Source: Bacillota bacterium
GTDB taxonomy: Bacteria; Bacillota; Clostridia; Acetivibrionales; DTU013
Direction: 5' to 3'
Length of the DNA stretch: 34,412 nucleotides
NCBI GenBank assembly: GCA_023399355.1
Contig: JAEWQC010000330.1
Location: 1 to 34,412, forward strand
The position numbers and the translations under genes are program-made. The notes under the pieces were generated by a model. It was not told where the DNA came from, did not search any database, and saw only the letters and a list, made by a program, of their open reading frames with translations. Within the stretch, counting starts at the first letter, position 1. Each line of letters begins with the position of its first letter. Below are positions 32,968-34,412 of this stretch, piece after piece.

Positions 32968-33465
32968 ATGAGCGTTCAAACTAAAACATGCGCATGTAAA
33001 AAGGAGACCGAACAAGAGAAATACGACAGGATCGCTGCAGTAATTGACGAGTACAGGGAAAGAGAGGGAAGTCTGATCCAGATTCTGCATATGGCGCAGG
33101 GTATCTATGGATATCTTCCTCTGCAGGTACAGCAGTTCATTGCGGAAAGGCTCGGCAAGCCTTTATCAGAGGTAAGCGGTGTCATTACCTTTTATTCGCT
33201 TTTCTCCACTGAGCCCAAGGGGGAGAATACGATCAGGGTCTGTCTCGGCACAGCCTGCTACGTCAGGGGTGGAAAGAAAATAATCGAAAGGCTCAGGGAA
33301 ATACTTGATATTGAAGTCGGTGGAACAACAAAGGACGGGAAGTTCACACTGGAGGTTATGCGCTGTATCGGGGCATGCGGTCTGGCACCGGCCATGACTA
33401 TTAATGACAAGGTTTTTAAACAGGTGAACCCTGACAAGCTGCGCAATATTATCAGCAAATACTAG
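32968..33465 (+). CDS. NuoE-like [2Fe-2S] subunit, HydC/HndA type
   Basis: The product has 165 residues from the ATG at 32968, with a perfect AAGGAGG at 32957-32963; a TTG at 32887 is rejected for lack of a site. The fold is the thioredoxin-like ferredoxin of the 24-kDa subunit family. A helical start (LIQILHMAQGIYGYLPLQVQ) and GVITFYSLFSTEPKG are followed by the cluster cysteines in CLGTACYVRGG (two Cys five residues apart) and CIGACGLAP (two Cys four apart). It passes electrons between NAD(P)H-linked flavin and iron-sulfur centres. The next gene is NuoF-like and starts 13 bases after this stop, as in electron-bifurcating [FeFe]-hydrogenase (HydABC) operons. NADP-reducing hydrogenase or formate dehydrogenase operons have the same first genes. 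Confidence 0.93.
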   Translation: MSVQTKTCACKKETEQEKYDRIAAVIDEYREREGSLIQILHMAQGIYGYLPLQVQQFIAERLGKPLSEVSGVITFYSLFSTEPKGENTIRVCLGTACYVRGGKKIIERLREILDIEVGGTTKDGKFTLEVMRCIGACGLAPAMTINDKVFKQVNPDKLRNIISKY

Positions 33466-33478
33466 GAGGTGAGGAATT

Positions 33479-34412
33479 ATGCCGAATAAGGTCAATATCA
33501 GAAACGCGGAAGATATTATCGGGATAAAACAAAGATATCAGCAGGATTTGTCGGAAAAGCAGTACAAAGTACTGGTCTGCTCGGGAGCCGGCTGCATATC
33601 CTCCAATTGTACTGCTGTAAGGGACGCCCTGGTTAAAAGCCTGGAGGATAACAAACTGGCGGACAAGGTGCAAGTCACTGAAACCGGCTGTATCGGCACA
33701 TGCGACCTTGGGCCGGTGATCGTGGTCACACCGCTTGACGGAGATAAAAGGAGTGTTTTCTACACGAAACTGACACCCCAGGACATACCTGCAATCGTCT
33801 CATCACATCTTGCAGCAGGGAATATCAAGCTTGATAAAACCTATTTCAATAGAAAAACGGGCGTCTATTTACCATACCTTGAAGAGATTGATTACTTTAA
33901 AAACCAGGTCAAGATTGCCCTCAGAAATTGCGGCAGTATTGATTATGCATCGTTGGAGGAATATATCTCCAATGATGGCTATATGGCCATTGCAAAGGTG
34001 CTGGAGGAGTTCAGCCCACAGCAGGTCGTGGACGAGATAAAGAAGTCGGGACTCAAAGGCAGGGGTGGCGCAGGTTTCCCGACAGGTATAAAACTGGAAT
34101 CAGGAATGAAAGCGCCAGGATCGGTGAAATACCTCGTATGTAATGCGGATGAGGGTGATCCTGGAGCATTTATGGACAGAAGCATTCTAGAAGGCGATCC
34201 GCACAGCGTTATCGAAGGAATGCTCATAGAGGGGTATACAATAGGCGCTGCGAATGGCTATGTATATGTCCGTGCAGAATATCCCCTTGCAGTGGAGAGG
34301 CTGGATCTGGCAATAAGAAATGCAAGGGATGCCGGTTTGCTTGGTAAAAACATTCTTGGTAAAGGCTTTGATTTTGATATTGAGATACGGATAGGAGCAG
34401 GAGCCTTTGTTT
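33479..34412 (+). CDS. NuoF-like NADH-binding flavoprotein subunit, HydB/HndC type (3' end outside window)
   Basis: An open frame starts at the ATG at 33479, preceded by AGGAGGTGAGG at 33464-33474, and runs without a stop through the window edge (311 codons seen). Residues about 30-125 are an extra N-terminal thioredoxin-like [2Fe-2S] domain (VLVCSGAGCISSNC and TGCIGTCDLGP). This separates HydB/HndC proteins from plain NuoF. The 51-kDa FMN/NADH domain follows: GLKGRGGAGFPTGIKLE near 192-208, the glycine-rich FMN site, then KYLVCNADEGDPGAFMDR and ILEGDPHSVIEGM. Together with the preceding gene it forms the NADH-dehydrogenase part of a soluble electron-bifurcating hydrogenase or a related oxidoreductase; a hydrogenase HydA gene is expected beyond the window. 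Confidence 0.93.
   Translation, partial: MPNKVNIRNAEDIIGIKQRYQQDLSEKQYKVLVCSGAGCISSNCTAVRDALVKSLEDNKLADKVQVTETGCIGTCDLGPVIVVTPLDGDKRSVFYTKLTPQDIPAIVSSHLAAGNIKLDKTYFNRKTGVYLPYLEEIDYFKNQVKIALRNCGSIDYASLEEYISNDGYMAIAKVLEEFSPQQVVDEIKKSGLKGRGGAGFPTGIKLESGMKAPGSVKYLVCNADEGDPGAFMDRSILEGDPHSVIEGMLIEGYTIGAANGYVYVRAEYPLAVERLDLAIRNARDAGLLGKNILGKGFDFDIEIRIGAGAFV

Overview
The window comes from a Gram-positive anaerobe of class Clostridia, most likely a plant-polysaccharide-degrading, spore-forming species. The evidence is consensus AGGAGG-type ribosome binding sites, Bacillus-type LexA boxes, a YesM/YesN two-component pair with LplB/LplC-type sugar permeases, a ClpE-type unfoldase, a cellobiose phosphorylase very like that of thermophilic cellulolytic clostridia, and NuoE/NuoF-type subunits of a soluble clostridial hydrogenase. 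All assignments come from reading the sequence and from family knowledge; no database search was run.

Layout. (1) 1-216 is the tail of a PLP-dependent aminotransferase. (2) 230-3072 is a MalT-like LuxR regulator (LAL type) behind a promoter with a LexA-type box. (3) 3073-9444 holds two large secreted proteins: one with FG-GAP-like repeats, a serine/threonine-rich beta region that may be pore-forming-like, and FnIII/Ig-like domains; the other built of cadherin-like beta-sandwich repeats. A GC-rich structured element lies between them. (4) 9508-12800 is SOS-controlled uvrA, followed directly by a 30-bp tandem repeat and a strong bidirectional terminator. A 40-residue YjcZ-like protein converges from the minus strand. 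(5) 13143-14864 is a phosphate-transport pair (PhoU-like DUF47 protein and PiT permease) behind a possible Pho box. (6) 15008-17659 is a ClpE-like unfoldase with its own promoter and terminator.

(7) 17709-32384 is a sugar-uptake and degradation region: lipoprotein solute-binding protein, YesM-type histidine kinase, YesN-type response regulator, two permeases, a second solute-binding protein, then cellobiose phosphorylase (GH94), a GH43 glycosidase and a type B carboxylesterase. The three enzymes lack signal peptides, so the expected flow is sensing, uptake of cello- or acetylated xylo-oligosaccharides, and cytoplasmic phosphorolysis, hydrolysis and de-esterification. No ABC ATPase is encoded here; a shared MsmK-type ATPase is the usual solution. 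(8) 28841-29311 carries palindromes, a 12-bp tandem repeat and a frameshifted remnant that looks like the end of a REP-associated tyrosine transposase. (9) 32704-34412 begins an operon for NuoE-like and NuoF-like (HydC/HydB type) electron-transfer subunits; the second gene runs off the window.

Points most worth a second look: two LexA-type boxes with identical geometry, one driving uvrA and one driving the LAL regulator; the possible pore-forming-like module in the first secreted protein; an orphan solute-binding protein that may be the sensor of a three-component system; a leader structure that pairs the start codon of the first permease gene; and several short tandem repeats at gene borders.
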